Program-made: the position numbers and the translations under genes
The notes under the pieces: generated by a model
The model's database searches: none
What the model was told of the DNA's origin: nothing
What the model saw: only the letters and a program-made list of their open reading frames with translations
Shown: piece by piece, positions 9,188 through 19,671 of the stretch
How the letters are laid out: each line of letters begins with the position of its first letter
How positions within the stretch are numbered: the stretch's first letter is position 1
Source of the DNA: Kofleriaceae bacterium
GTDB lineage: Bacteria > Myxococcota_A > Polyangia > Haliangiales > Haliangiaceae
DNA: 64,000 nt
Assembly (NCBI GenBank): GCA_020633495.1
Contig: JACKDR010000007.1
Location: forward strand, 1-64,000
Direction of reading: 5' to 3'

Positions 9188-9511
9188 ATGCACCGGCCCG
9201 TCGTCCTCTCCCTGCTCTTCGCGCTCGCGTGCGGCACCCCGGCCGGCCCCGGCGGCTCGGGCAAGACCGCGGCCGAGCGGGCGCGCACCGAGCACGCCGC
9301 CAGCGGCGAGGACGATCCCAGCGACCAGGGCAAGAAGTGGGGCGGCTGGCGCTACCGCGGCAGCCGCGACGAGTGCTTCTACGTGGTCGGGCGCAGCTGC
9401 TTCAAGGATCTCGACGACGCCTGCAAGGCGGCGAAGTGCAAGAACGGCCGCAAGGGCGCCAAGGCGTGCCGCGTCGACGGCGGCGGCCCGGCCAGCGTCA
9501 CCTGCCGGTAG
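9188..9511 (+). CDS. Small Cys-containing lipoprotein
   Basis: This is a 107-residue protein of unknown function. It begins with a short lipoprotein signal, MHRPVVLSLLFALAC, with the acceptor Cys at residue 15. The mature part has a charged linker and then a compact region with five further Cys (DECFYVVGRSCFKDLDDACKA, AAKCKNG, KACRV, VTCR), which suggests disulfide bonds outside the cytoplasm. The acceptor Cys plus an even or odd set of pairing Cys cannot be settled by reading. No partner gene is evident. Confidence 0.65.
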   Translation: MHRPVVLSLLFALACGTPAGPGGSGKTAAERARTEHAASGEDDPSDQGKKWGGWRYRGSRDECFYVVGRSCFKDLDDACKAAKCKNGRKGAKACRVDGGGPASVTCR

Positions 9512-9560
9512 CGGCGCGCGGCCGGCCCGGCGGCCGCGTCGATCGGCCGCGGCGCGCCGC

Positions 9561-11288
9561 TCACACGTCGACGACGTGCTCGAGCCAGCCGACCCGGCAC
9601 GACCCGACCCGCACCACCAGGCGCCCGGCGCCGCGCACGATCCAGCGGGCGCGCGCGCTCGACGTGGTGCCGCGGCTGCGCAGGTGCAGCAGGTTGTTGG
9701 CGCCCTCGAGGCCGCGGCCCCAGCCGTCGAGGTGGCCGAGCACGACGTGGCCGCTGTGGCGATCGACCAGCTCGACCCGGCCGCCGGCCTCGGGCGTGGC
9801 GTCGGCGTGGACCGGCTCGTTCCAGTCGAGGCCCTTGGCCGACGGCAGCACGTAGCTGCCCAGGTAGCCGCGGTTCTCGACGACGACGTCGACCCGGGTC
9901 AGGCCGTCGCCGAGCGGCACCCGCTCGACCTTGCCGATCGCCAGCTGCGGCGCCATCGCGGCGACGTGCAGGAAGCAGTGGGCGTGTTCGCCGCAGACCA
10001 TGCCGAGGATGTCGAGCGGCGGGTTGGACAGGCCGATGCGCGGATCGATGCCGCCGATCTCGACCTCGCCGAGCTGCGGGTGCTCGAAGCGGGTCCACGG
10101 CCGCATGATCCGGCCCTCGTTGTCCTCGCGATCCCACCAGGCCAGCCGGACCAGGTCGCCGCGGCGCAGCCGCTGGTAGTACTCGACGAACTTCTTGGGT
10201 CGCGGCAGGCCGAGCTTGTGGAACAGGTCCCACAGCTCGACGACGTAGGCGAGGGCGCCGCGCTGGTGGTAGGCGTAGTCGGTGAGGTCGCCGTGCAGCG
10301 GCTTGTCGGGCTCGTAGAGGAACTCGTCGTGGCCCGACACCATCGGGTAGCCGGTGAGGGCCTCGGCCCAGGCGCCGACCTGCTTGAAGATCTCCAGGTC
10401 CTCCTGGTTCATCTTGCTGTCGGGGCCGTGGCCCAGCGGTCGGATGAAGACGCCGCCGAAGGTGTGGAGGTTGAGCCAGGCGAAGATCTCGGGGTGGCGC
10501 GAGGTGAACTGCACGACCGCGCGCGACTCCGGCTCCGACAGCGGGAACGCGCCGGCGCCGACCTGCTCGTGGGCGGGCGCCCACGACCACGGGAAGTTGC
10601 GGTTGAGATCGATCGGGTTGTCGCCGACGAACGACGGCGTCGGCACGGTGTGGCCGTCCCAGTGGTCGATCGTGCCCTCGGGGTAGATCTTGTAGAACGG
10701 CCCCTCGTCGCCGAGCTCGCGCGCCACCATCAGGCCGGGGAAGTCGGGCGCCTCGACGAACTCGCCGGTGGGATCGACGACGCGCATGACCAGCGCGAGG
10801 CCGTCGCCGTCGACGTCGCCGCTGACCCAGCGCGCCGGGCTGCGATCGGGGCGCTCGTCGCGCGGCACCGAGCGGACGTAGCGACCGGTGGTCAGGACCG
10901 CCTCGGCGCCGTCGGGTGACATCCGCGGCAGGACGAAGCAGCGCAGCTCGCGCAGCCGCTGCAGCACCGCGGCGGGCAGGTCGTAGAGCGCGGCGTCCTC
11001 GACGTGGAGCCGCAGCAGGTCCTCGGCGACGGTCAGCGCGACGCTCGAGCCGGCGAGCTCGCTGGCGTGCATGTTGCCGTCGACCCACGCGGTCGGGCGG
11101 ACCCGGTCGGGGTCGCGGCCGATCGTCAAGAGCCACAGCTGGCGCCCCTCGGGCGTCTCGCCGAGGCTCTCGACCCGGCACACGTCGGGGAAGCTCTCGG
11201 CCCAGGCGTGGACCTGCGCGGTCAGCGCGGCGTAGTCGAGGTAGGCGCCGCGGAAGCCGCGGTGCAGGGAGTCGATCGTGGGCGCCAT
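9561..11288 (-). CDS. M14 zinc carboxypeptidase
   Basis: A 575-residue metallocarboxypeptidase of the M14 family, which removes C-terminal residues from peptides. The first zinc ligands are in DGNMHASELAG (His74, Glu77). The third ligand is in WLNLHTFGG, followed by the family's IRPLGHGPDSK region. The catalytic Glu is in the late YVVELWDL motif. RNFPWSW is the substrate-binding Asn-Arg region of this family. The catalytic domain fills roughly the first 430 residues; the C-terminal part looks like a beta-sandwich. No signal peptide is visible (MAPTIDSLHRGFRG), so it may act in the cytoplasm. The length exceeds a bare M14 domain because of inserts and the C-terminal domain. Confidence 0.92.
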   Translation of the reverse strand: MAPTIDSLHRGFRGAYLDYAALTAQVHAWAESFPDVCRVESLGETPEGRQLWLLTIGRDPDRVRPTAWVDGNMHASELAGSSVALTVAEDLLRLHVEDAALYDLPAAVLQRLRELRCFVLPRMSPDGAEAVLTTGRYVRSVPRDERPDRSPARWVSGDVDGDGLALVMRVVDPTGEFVEAPDFPGLMVARELGDEGPFYKIYPEGTIDHWDGHTVPTPSFVGDNPIDLNRNFPWSWAPAHEQVGAGAFPLSEPESRAVVQFTSRHPEIFAWLNLHTFGGVFIRPLGHGPDSKMNQEDLEIFKQVGAWAEALTGYPMVSGHDEFLYEPDKPLHGDLTDYAYHQRGALAYVVELWDLFHKLGLPRPKKFVEYYQRLRRGDLVRLAWWDREDNEGRIMRPWTRFEHPQLGEVEIGGIDPRIGLSNPPLDILGMVCGEHAHCFLHVAAMAPQLAIGKVERVPLGDGLTRVDVVVENRGYLGSYVLPSAKGLDWNEPVHADATPEAGGRVELVDRHSGHVVLGHLDGWGRGLEGANNLLHLRSRGTTSSARARWIVRGAGRLVVRVGSCRVGWLEHVVDV

Positions 11289-11325
11289 GCGGCGGCGACG
11301 TTACCACCGCCGCCGGGCGCGGCGG

Positions 11326-12453
11326 TCACGGCACGCCGAGGTCGCACTCGACCGGGTAGTGATCGGACAGGGTCGTCGAGGTCATGCCGTTGCCGATGTC
11401 GATCGCGACCGGGGCGTCGAGGACGCGATCGACCGCGGTCACCGCGGCGGCGCCGAGGTTGCGGGTGAAGCAGTGGTCGATGCGCTGGCTGCCCTCGCAC
11501 ACGAACAGCGGCAGCAGCGCGAGCGCGTCCGCCTCGGCCTTGCAGTAGGTGCACTCGTCGAAGCCGAGCGCCGTCGCCCACTCGGTCCAGCCGTAGGTCT
11601 GGCTGACCGCGTCGATCGTCTCGGTGTCGACCGGGGTGCAGGTCGCCGGGCACGCGGCCTGGCCCGGGCACTCGTCGTCGGTGGGATCGGGGTCGGGGCC
11701 GCAGTTGAAGTCGCCGAGCAGCACGGCGGCGTCGTCGTTGAAGCCCTCGTCCTCGGCGAAGGCGTCGAGCTCGGCGAGCTGGCTGCGGCGGATCGCGGTG
11801 TTGGACGGGTCGAGGCCGGCCTGCAGGTGGGTGCACAGCACCGACAGGTGCCAGGCGTCGTCGACCGCGATGACGCCGAGGACCGCGCGATCGACGATGC
11901 CGGCGTTGTCGTTCTGGGTGAAGCGGTGGAAGCGCTGCCGGTACAGCGGCACCTTCGAGACCACCAGCAGGCCGTTGGACACGGTGTTGACCGTGGTCCA
12001 GTCCCACGCCGCGTACGGATAGGTGTCGGCGAGCATCGCCGCCAGCGCCGGCGGGCTGGTGTACTGGGTGTAGACCTCCTCGAAGCAGACGATGTCGACG
12101 CCCGAGCCCTTCACGGCGTCGACGATGTGCGGCAGCCGCTGCGGCGCGCCCCGCACGGTCTGGATCAGGCCCAGGTTGAACGTCATCGTCTTCGCGGTCA
12201 CGGGCCCCGACGGCAGCGGTGACGGCAGGTCGTCGGGCACCATCGAGGTCGAAGCGTCGCTGCCCGTGGCGTCGATCGGCGGCCGGGCGTCGTACCGGGC
12301 GGCGTCGATGGTCGCGGGCTGGTCGTCGCCGCCGCCGCAGCCGGCAGCGCCGGCCACGGCGAGCGCGGCGGTCACGAGCGTGGCGGTCACGAGCGTGGCG
12401 GCGACGGGACGGACGGCCGCGGGGCCGCGGCGGCGGGGCACGGGCGAGCGCAT
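11326..12453 (-). CDS. Secreted lipoprotein of the endonuclease/exonuclease/phosphatase (EEP) fold
   Basis: A 375-residue EEP-superfamily hydrolase (DNase I / sphingomyelinase / inositol-phosphatase type). It has an N-terminal signal ending AVAGAAGCGGG (lipobox Cys), then an Asp-rich linker. Core motifs in order: MTFNLGL, IVCFEEVYTQY (catalytic Glu), THLQAGLD, LLGDFNCGPD (Asp/Asn) and LSDHYPVECDL (final Asp-His pair). An insert with several Cys (CPGQAACPATCTP, CTYCKAE) sits between GDFN and the last motif, which suggests disulfides. The ATG at 12453 gives the signal peptide; upstream residues are noise. It may be a phosphodiesterase acting on lipids or nucleic acid outside the cell; the substrate is not determined. 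It is divergent from the next gene. Confidence 0.87.
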   Translation of the reverse strand: MRSPVPRRRGPAAVRPVAATLVTATLVTAALAVAGAAGCGGGDDQPATIDAARYDARPPIDATGSDASTSMVPDDLPSPLPSGPVTAKTMTFNLGLIQTVRGAPQRLPHIVDAVKGSGVDIVCFEEVYTQYTSPPALAAMLADTYPYAAWDWTTVNTVSNGLLVVSKVPLYRQRFHRFTQNDNAGIVDRAVLGVIAVDDAWHLSVLCTHLQAGLDPSNTAIRRSQLAELDAFAEDEGFNDDAAVLLGDFNCGPDPDPTDDECPGQAACPATCTPVDTETIDAVSQTYGWTEWATALGFDECTYCKAEADALALLPLFVCEGSQRIDHCFTRNLGAAAVTAVDRVLDAPVAIDIGNGMTSTTLSDHYPVECDLGVP

Positions 12454-12489
12454 GCCCGGATCGTAGGCTAGGATTCGCGACCGCCAACC

Positions 12490-12984
12490 ATGGAAACGCT
12501 GTCGTTCTCCGCCGACAAGGCGGCCCGCTACCAGGAGCTGCTGCCGCAGCTCGACGCCCTGTTCGAGGGCGAGCCCGAGCTGATCGCCAACCTGGCCAAC
12601 GCGACCGCGGCCATCCGCGAGTGCGTGCCGGCGGCGTCGTGGGTGGGGTTCTACCTGCGGCGCGGCGACCAGCTGGTGCTGGGCCCGTTCCAGGGCAAGA
12701 TCGCGTGCGTCCGCATCGCGATGGGACGCGGGGTCTGCGGCACCGCCGCGGCCGAGCGTCGCACCCTGGTGGTCGCGGATGTCGAGGAGTTCCCCGGGCA
12801 TATCGCGTGCGACGCCGGGTCGCGCAGCGAGATCGTCGTGCCGATCATCGCGCCCGGTGACGGTGACCGCGGCCATGTCGTGGCGGTGCTCGACGTCGAC
12901 AGCTACCAGGTCGGGGCGTTCGACGACGACGACGCCGCCGGGCTCGAGGCGGTGGCGGCGCGGCTGGCGCGGCTGGCCTGGTGA
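12490..12984 (+). CDS. msrC: Free methionine-(R)-sulfoxide reductase (GAF domain)
   Basis: A 164-residue single GAF-domain protein matching fRMsr, which reduces free methionine-R-sulfoxide using thioredoxin. The three redox Cys lie at residues 73 (KIACVRI), 83 (GVCGTA) and 107 (HIACDAG). Their spacing of 10 and 24 residues equals that known for the E. coli enzyme (Cys84, 94, 118). The length is also typical. The conserved WVGFY and GPFQGK segments of the ligand pocket are present, and the C-terminal LDVDSYQVGAFDDDD fits the family (usually LDIDS...FDEVD). It likely protects against oxidation. It starts 36 bases from the divergent EEP lipoprotein. Confidence 0.95.
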   Translation: METLSFSADKAARYQELLPQLDALFEGEPELIANLANATAAIRECVPAASWVGFYLRRGDQLVLGPFQGKIACVRIAMGRGVCGTAAAERRTLVVADVEEFPGHIACDAGSRSEIVVPIIAPGDGDRGHVVAVLDVDSYQVGAFDDDDAAGLEAVAARLARLAW

Positions 12985-13035
12985 GCGACGCGGCCGGCAC
13001 GGCGGCCGGGCGTCGTGGTATCAAGACCAGGTTGC

Positions 13036-14385
13036 ATGGAACCCGGTGACGCCACCCCTCGCGACCCCTCGGTCGTCGACCTGGTGACGGACGCGGAGGC
13101 CGCGCTCGGGCGTGGCGATCCAGCGGCCGCGTTCGTCGATCTCGGGCGCGCCGGCGATCGGGTCCTTGCCGCCGCGGCCGCCGCCGGGGCCGCCGGTGGC
13201 GCTGGCGCCGCGATCGCGGCGATCGTCACCGACGACGGGCTCGGCCGCCTCGCCACCGCGTACGCCACCGCGGCCCGTCACGTCGGCGATCACGATCGCG
13301 TGATCGCCTGGATCGAGCAGATCCTGCCCGCCGCCGTCGAGCCGCGGCTGATCGCGACGCTGTTGCGGGCGCGGATCTGGCTGTGGTCGCGGCTCGACAC
13401 CCAGCGCGTCCTCGACCTCGAGCCCGAGGCGCGCGCCGCCGCCGAGGCGGTGGGCGACGACGAGACCCTCGCCAGCGTGCTGGCGACCGCGGCGTTCGCG
13501 GCGTACCGGCGCGGCGACGTCCGCCGCTGCAAGAGCCTGGCGGAGCGCGCCTCGGCGCTCGCGACCACCAGCCACGCCGCGCACTACCAGGCGGTCCGGG
13601 CCCAGCTGTTCGCCGCCACCGCGGCCGGCGAGCTGGAGGCGACGCTGGCCCACAGCATGAAGGCGCGGGCGCTGGCGCGCGGCCTCGGTCGCACCAGCGA
13701 CATCGCCAACGAGTCGAACAACCTGGCCGAGACCTACCTCGAGCTCGGCCAGCCATACGAGGCGCGCGCGTGCGCCGAGACCGCGGCCAAGCTGTCGCGC
13801 GAGGTCGGCCACGTCGCCAACGAGGCCACCGCGCGGGTGTTCTCGGCGATGGCCACCGCCGAGGCCGGCGACATCGACGGCGCGCTCGAGCAGCTCGCCG
13901 CGGTGCCCGAGCTCGAGCAGTACCCGCTGGTCGTGATCGACACCGCGTGCGCCCACGCCTACTGGCTGCTCGAGCGCGGCGCCGCCGGCGACGCCGCGCG
14001 GGCCCGCGAGCGCGCCGCCGCCGGCCTGGCCCTGGCCGAGCGCACCGGCACCGCGCACCGGCTGACCGCGCTGCACGCCAGCCTGGCCCGGGCCCACGCC
14101 CGCGAGGCCGACGACGTCGCCGCCCGCGAGCAGCTCGAGCACGCCCGGCGCGGCTCCGACCGCGTCGAGCCCAGCGCCCACTCGCTGCTGGCCCTGGCCG
14201 CCGCGGAGGTCCTGGCCGCCAGCGACACCGCGCGCTCGGTCATCCTGGGCGCGGCGCGGGTCCGCATCCTGCGCACCGCGGCGCGCCGCGAGGATCCCCA
14301 CGCCTTCTGCGTCAACGTCCGGCACAACCGGCGGCTGCTCGAGCTCACCGGCGGCGTGCCCGCCGATCTGCCGCACGGGTCGTGA
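13036..14385 (+). CDS. TPR-like helical repeat protein
   Basis: A 449-residue, almost entirely helical, Ala-rich protein with degenerate tetratricopeptide-type repeats, for example SNNLAETYLELGQPYEARACAE followed later by AVAELAxAGD-like units. It resembles the sensor/scaffold TPR arrays that sit C-terminal to MalT/LuxR-type regulators or adenylate cyclases, but here there is no enzymatic or DNA-binding domain, so it is probably a protein-interaction module. The ATG at 13036 opens MEPGDATPRDP; an upstream in-frame GTG is less convincing. Its stop overlaps the ATG of the next gene (TGATG), so the two are translationally coupled. The function is otherwise unknown. Confidence 0.72.
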   Translation: MEPGDATPRDPSVVDLVTDAEAALGRGDPAAAFVDLGRAGDRVLAAAAAAGAAGGAGAAIAAIVTDDGLGRLATAYATAARHVGDHDRVIAWIEQILPAAVEPRLIATLLRARIWLWSRLDTQRVLDLEPEARAAAEAVGDDETLASVLATAAFAAYRRGDVRRCKSLAERASALATTSHAAHYQAVRAQLFAATAAGELEATLAHSMKARALARGLGRTSDIANESNNLAETYLELGQPYEARACAETAAKLSREVGHVANEATARVFSAMATAEAGDIDGALEQLAAVPELEQYPLVVIDTACAHAYWLLERGAAGDAARARERAAAGLALAERTGTAHRLTALHASLARAHAREADDVAAREQLEHARRGSDRVEPSAHSLLALAAAEVLAASDTARSVILGAARVRILRTAARREDPHAFCVNVRHNRRLLELTGGVPADLPHGS

Positions 14386-15359
14386 TGAGCATCGGTCGAG
14401 CGAGGCGCGCGCGGTGGTGGCGTGCCGTGGCGGTGGCCGCGGCGGCGGCGGGGCTGCTCAGGTGCCAGGGCGGCGGCGGCGGCCGCCGCCACGACGCGCC
14501 GGCGCCGGCCGACGCCACGCCCGCGGCGGTGACCGGCGACGGCGACGGCGGCGACGGCGCGGCGGCGGATCCCGGCGACAGCGACCCGTCGCTGCCCACC
14601 GAGTCGGGCGAGCCCCCGGACTCGGTGGACCCCGACCAGGCGGTCGCCGACCTGGGCGCGATCCCGGCGTGGCGCGCGGTCGTCGATCGCGATCAGTACC
14701 TGGCCCGGCGCGGCGACGTCGGCGTGGTGTTCGGACGTGTCGGTGGGCCGGTGCCGCCGCCGCCCCTGCCCAGGGGCGCCGACGGCGACGCCGGGGTGCC
14801 ACCGCCGACCGGGCTGACCTGGCTGGTCGACGAGACCGAGGGCAACGGCGCCCTGGCGATCAAGGTGCGGCTCGACGATCCGGCGCCGGCGCCCGGGACC
14901 CGGCTCGCGGTGCGCGGCGCCTGGGAGCTCGACGAGGCCCGCCACTGGTTCTGGCGCGCGGCGGCGACCACCGTGCTCCCCGACGATCCCGACGCCCGGC
15001 CCGCCAAGGATCCGCCGGCGGCGCCGGGCCTGGTCGTGGTCAAGCTGGCGCCGCCGGGCAAGACCGTGGCGCCGCCGCAGGCCAAGGACGGCGACCTGCT
15101 CGAGTTCACGGTGGTGCGGACCCCGGCGCGGGTCGGCGACGGCTGGGGTGTGTCCGATCGTCGCTGGGGCACGCTCATGGGCTACCTGGTGCTGCCCGGG
15201 GAGCGTGGCAGCTACGGCGGTCACGATCTGCGCGGCGCCGACGAGGGCTGGGCGCTGAGGAAGGGGGGCACCTACTGGGTGCGGCTCGGCCGGGTCCGCC
15301 GCAAGGGCGACGATCCGCCGGTGTTCTCGGCCGCGGGGCCTCCTGCTGCGTTCCCGTGA
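14385..15359 (+). CDS. Predicted envelope protein of unknown function
   Basis: The product (324 aa) starts with a basic segment and a hydrophobic stretch (WWRAVAVAAAAAGLLRCQGG), either a poor lipoprotein signal (Arg precedes the Cys) or a simple signal/anchor. A long Gly/Asp/Pro-rich linker follows (about residues 28-90), then a globular domain with beta-type text such as GLTWLVDETEGNGALAIKV and YWVRLGRVRRKGDDPPVF. I recognise no family. Its start codon overlaps the stop of the TPR gene, so the two likely work together, perhaps with the TPR protein as a cytoplasmic partner; that is inference. Confidence 0.65.
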   Translation: MSIGRARRARWWRAVAVAAAAAGLLRCQGGGGGRRHDAPAPADATPAAVTGDGDGGDGAAADPGDSDPSLPTESGEPPDSVDPDQAVADLGAIPAWRAVVDRDQYLARRGDVGVVFGRVGGPVPPPPLPRGADGDAGVPPPTGLTWLVDETEGNGALAIKVRLDDPAPAPGTRLAVRGAWELDEARHWFWRAAATTVLPDDPDARPAKDPPAAPGLVVVKLAPPGKTVAPPQAKDGDLLEFTVVRTPARVGDGWGVSDRRWGTLMGYLVLPGERGSYGGHDLRGADEGWALRKGGTYWVRLGRVRRKGDDPPVFSAAGPPAAFP

Positions 15360-15378
15360 TCCGTTATCGTGGGGTGTG

Positions 15379-16497
15379 ATGCAGCGGTCTGTGTACAAGG
15401 TGTCGCGGGTCCGCCCCCAGGACGTGCGCGCCGAGCTCGAGCGGCTGTGGGACAGCAACCTGACCGTGCGCGAGGGGGTGGCGCACAAGTACGAGTGGCT
15501 GTATCGCGACGCGCCCGAGCTGCCGACGGCGGTGTTCCTGCTCGACGCCGAGACCGACGGCGCCCACGCCTGGGTCGGCACCGCCGGGGTCGGCGTGCGC
15601 CGGATCTGGATCGAGGGCCGCGAGGGCCTCGCCGGCCTGCTCGCCGATCTCGCGGTCGATCGCGCCCACCGCAGCGTCGGGCCCGCGCTGACCCTGGTCC
15701 GCACCGTCAAGGCCTGGGTGGCCAGCGAGTTCGAGGTGGCGTGGGGCTTCCCCAACTTCCAGGCGGTCGGCGTCTTCAAGCGCGCCGGCTACGCGGCGCT
15801 CGGGGTCACCGGCCGCTGGGTCCGCGTGCTGCGCCACGGCGCCTACGCGGCGCGCCTGCAGGAGACGCCGCTGCCGCGGATGCCGGCGTCGATGAAGCGC
15901 GCGGTCGAGCGCGCGGTCGCGGTGCCGGCGGTGGCGAGCCTGGCGGGCGGCACGATCGACGTGGTCCGGCTGATCCAGGGGGCGCCCCAGGCGATCGCCG
16001 CGGCCCGGCGGGTCCGGCTGCGCTGGCTCGACGCCCCCGACGAGCGCATCGACCAGATCTGGGCCCGTGCCCGCGGCGCCTACCCGGTGGTCGGCGTCCG
16101 CTCGTCGCGGTTCCTGCGCTGGCGCTTCCCCGCCCGCGACGGCCTGCGGGTCGCGGTCGCGGAGGACCGCGACGGCAACGTGCCCCGGGCGTACGCGATC
16201 ATCGAGCACGTCGGCGACGCCGCCCACATTCGCGACCTGTTCGGCGAGCGCGACGCGATCGGCACGCTGCTCGATCTGCTGCCGGCGGCGCTCTACCCCA
16301 GCGGCGCGGTCGCGGTGTCGATGCGCTACCTCGGTGCGCCGTGGCTGGTCGAGGCCCTGGAGGCGCGCGGCTTCTCGCGGCGTCCGGGCGGCCGGACGGT
16401 CGCGGTCGGCGTCGGCGACGCCGCCGACGCCGCGACCCGCGCCGTGCTGACCGACGTCGGGGCGTGGTACCTGACCGACGCCGACGAGGACACCTAG
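15379..16497 (+). CDS. GNAT-like acyltransferase
   Basis: The 372-residue protein has an N-terminal region resembling the GCN5-related N-acetyltransferase fold: WVGTAGVGVRRIWIEG, LAVDRAHRSVGPAL (acetyl-CoA loop position) and WGFPNFQAVGVFKRAGYAAL, which is close to the usual N-x-x-x-x-xFKRxGY ending. The second half (from about residue 190) looks like another degenerate copy or a substrate domain, ending VSMRYLGAPWLVEALEARGF. Such long two-part GNAT proteins occur near polysaccharide genes, but here the neighbours are unrelated. The ATG at 15379 directly follows an in-frame GTG at 15376. The substrate is unknown. Confidence 0.72.
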   Translation: MQRSVYKVSRVRPQDVRAELERLWDSNLTVREGVAHKYEWLYRDAPELPTAVFLLDAETDGAHAWVGTAGVGVRRIWIEGREGLAGLLADLAVDRAHRSVGPALTLVRTVKAWVASEFEVAWGFPNFQAVGVFKRAGYAALGVTGRWVRVLRHGAYAARLQETPLPRMPASMKRAVERAVAVPAVASLAGGTIDVVRLIQGAPQAIAAARRVRLRWLDAPDERIDQIWARARGAYPVVGVRSSRFLRWRFPARDGLRVAVAEDRDGNVPRAYAIIEHVGDAAHIRDLFGERDAIGTLLDLLPAALYPSGAVAVSMRYLGAPWLVEALEARGFSRRPGGRTVAVGVGDAADAATRAVLTDVGAWYLTDADEDT

Positions 16498-16503
16498 GGC
16501 GGA

Positions 16504-16534
<31 letters not shown>

Positions 16535-16540
16535 CACGCC

Positions 16541-16888
16541 GAGCGGAGCCCGAGCGGCGTAGCCGCGAGGGCGGAGTCGAGGCGGCGGGCCGCGGTGCGG
16601 CGCCGGTCGAGGAAGGGGTGTCGTCACGGTGCCCGCCCCCTCGACTGCGGGCTCGCGGCTCCGCCGCTCGCCCTTCGCTCCTAACGAACAGCTGGGCCGC
16701 TGATCTTGCGTGGCGCAGCGATCGGCTGACCGCGGGCTTGGGCCCGACAGCGCTCACCCCGAGCGGAGGGGGAGGTGCGCAGCACCGACCCCGCAGTCGA
16801 GGGGGCGGGCCGCGGTGCGCCGCCGAGACCGCACCGATCCACGCCCTCTCGACTGCGCCCTCGCGGCTTCGCCGCTCGGGCTCCGCTC
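16541..16888. repeat. Four-copy alternating inverted repeat with conserved small hairpin
   Basis: This fills most of a 560-base gene-free stretch (16498-17059). Copies: A 16541-16581 (+), B 16631-16680 (-), C 16761-16810 (+), D 16848-16888 (-). A and D are 41-bp inverted copies with two mismatches; B and C are 50-bp inverted copies with matching ends. A and C also share about 20 further bases downstream. Each copy has a central mini-hairpin: CGGC-GNA-GCCG in A, B and D but GTGC-GCA-GCAC in C, so both stem arms changed together. I see no gene in the stretch. The rest (16889-17059) contains no recognisable signal. Confidence 0.85.
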
Positions 16889-17059
16889 GAGGTGAGCGAA
16901 CCATGTCGACCAGGCGACCTGACCCGGTTCGTCTTGCCGCAAATCTCCGACGGCCGTCGGTCGAGCGCTCGGGGTGAGCGGGGGGAGCGGGGTGACGGGG
17001 AGCGGGGTGACGGGGCGGCGGGTGAGCGCTGCGCTGCGCCCGTGGCGCGGGCGCTGGCG

Positions 17060-18172
17060 CTACTGCAGGCCGTGGTCCATGTTCATCGCCGCGCGCACCC
17101 GGTCGAGCGTGGTGACCGCCTCCTCGCGGGCGCGCGCGACGCCCCGGCGCAGCACGTCGCGGACGTAGGCGGGGTCGCCGGCGTAGCGGGCGCGCCGGTC
17201 GCGGATCGGCGCGAGGTACGCGTTGAGCGCCTCGGTGACCGCGGCCTTGAGCTTGCCGCCGCCGCCGTCGCCGATGCGCTCGGCGACCGCCTCGGGGGTC
17301 TCGCCGGTGCAGATCGCGACCAGGCGCAGCAGGTTGGCGACCTCGGGGCGGCGCTGCGGGTCGTACGTGATCTGCCGGTCGCCGTCGGTGCGCGCGCCCT
17401 TGATGGCGCGGGCGGTCTCGTCCGCGGTCATCTTGAGCATGATCGTGTTGCCGCGGCTCTTGCTCATCTTCTGGCCGTCGGTGCCCAGCACGACGGGCAG
17501 GACGCTGAGCAGGGCGTCGGGCACCGGGAACACCGGCGCGTCCGGGGCGAAGCGCTCGTTGAAGCGGCGCGCGATCTTGCGGGTGAGCTCGAGGTGCGGC
17601 AGCTGATCGCGGCCGACCGGCACGACGTTGCCCTGGCAGAACAGGATGTCGGCGGCCTGGTGGATCGGGTACGTGTACATCAGCGCGTTGACCTGGCGCA
17701 GGCCGGCGGCCCGGATCTCCTCCTTGACCGTCGGGTTGCGGTCGAGCTCGGCGGTGGTCACGAGCGACATGAACGGCAAGAGCAGCTGGTTCAGCTCGGG
17801 GACGTGGCTGTGGCTGAAGAAGAACGTGCGCCCGTTCTCGGGATCGAGTCCCGCCGCCAGGTAGTCGAGGATCGCCTCGTGGACGTTGGCGCCGACGGCG
17901 TCGGCGGTGTCGCGGTCGGTCAGCACCTGGTAGTCGGCGATCACGATGAACGTGGTGGCGCCCAGCTCCTGGATGCGGACGCGGTTGGCGACGGTGCCGA
18001 ACAGGTGGCCGACGTGCAGCGGCCCGGTGGGCCGCTCGCCGGTGAGGACGCGATACCGCGCGGGATCGCGGGGCAGGTCGGCCCACAGGGCGTCGCTGCG
18101 CCGCGCCGCCTCCTTGAACGTCGACGACTCCTGCTCCACGTCGGTCGCGTCGATCTCGAACTTCTCGTCCAT
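17060..18172 (-). CDS. trpS: Tryptophanyl-tRNA synthetase
   Basis: A class I aminoacyl-tRNA synthetase (370 aa) that charges tRNA-Trp. The HIGH-type signature is PLHVGHLFG (residues 51-59) and the KMSKS loop is intact at 235-239 (GQKMSKSRGN). Between them are the typical tryptophan-pocket helices (YPIHQAADILFC) and VPVGRDQLPHLELTR. The N-terminus is about 35 residues longer than a minimal bacterial TrpS. There are no paralogues in the window. It ends with DHGLQ and stands alone between a repeat-filled spacer and a separate operon. Confidence 0.97.
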   Translation of the reverse strand: MDEKFEIDATDVEQESSTFKEAARRSDALWADLPRDPARYRVLTGERPTGPLHVGHLFGTVANRVRIQELGATTFIVIADYQVLTDRDTADAVGANVHEAILDYLAAGLDPENGRTFFFSHSHVPELNQLLLPFMSLVTTAELDRNPTVKEEIRAAGLRQVNALMYTYPIHQAADILFCQGNVVPVGRDQLPHLELTRKIARRFNERFAPDAPVFPVPDALLSVLPVVLGTDGQKMSKSRGNTIMLKMTADETARAIKGARTDGDRQITYDPQRRPEVANLLRLVAICTGETPEAVAERIGDGGGGKLKAAVTEALNAYLAPIRDRRARYAGDPAYVRDVLRRGVARAREEAVTTLDRVRAAMNMDHGLQ

Positions 18173-18210
18173 GGCGCCGCGAGTCTAGCGCAGCGACGCC
18201 GGGCCCGGCG

Positions 18211-19667
<1,457 letters not shown>

Positions 19668-19671
<4 letters not shown>

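Noticed and set aside
6723..10919. A 1398-codon plus-strand frame across three minus-strand genes and one small plus gene
   Set aside because: It crosses several genes with clear motifs on the other strand and shows none itself.
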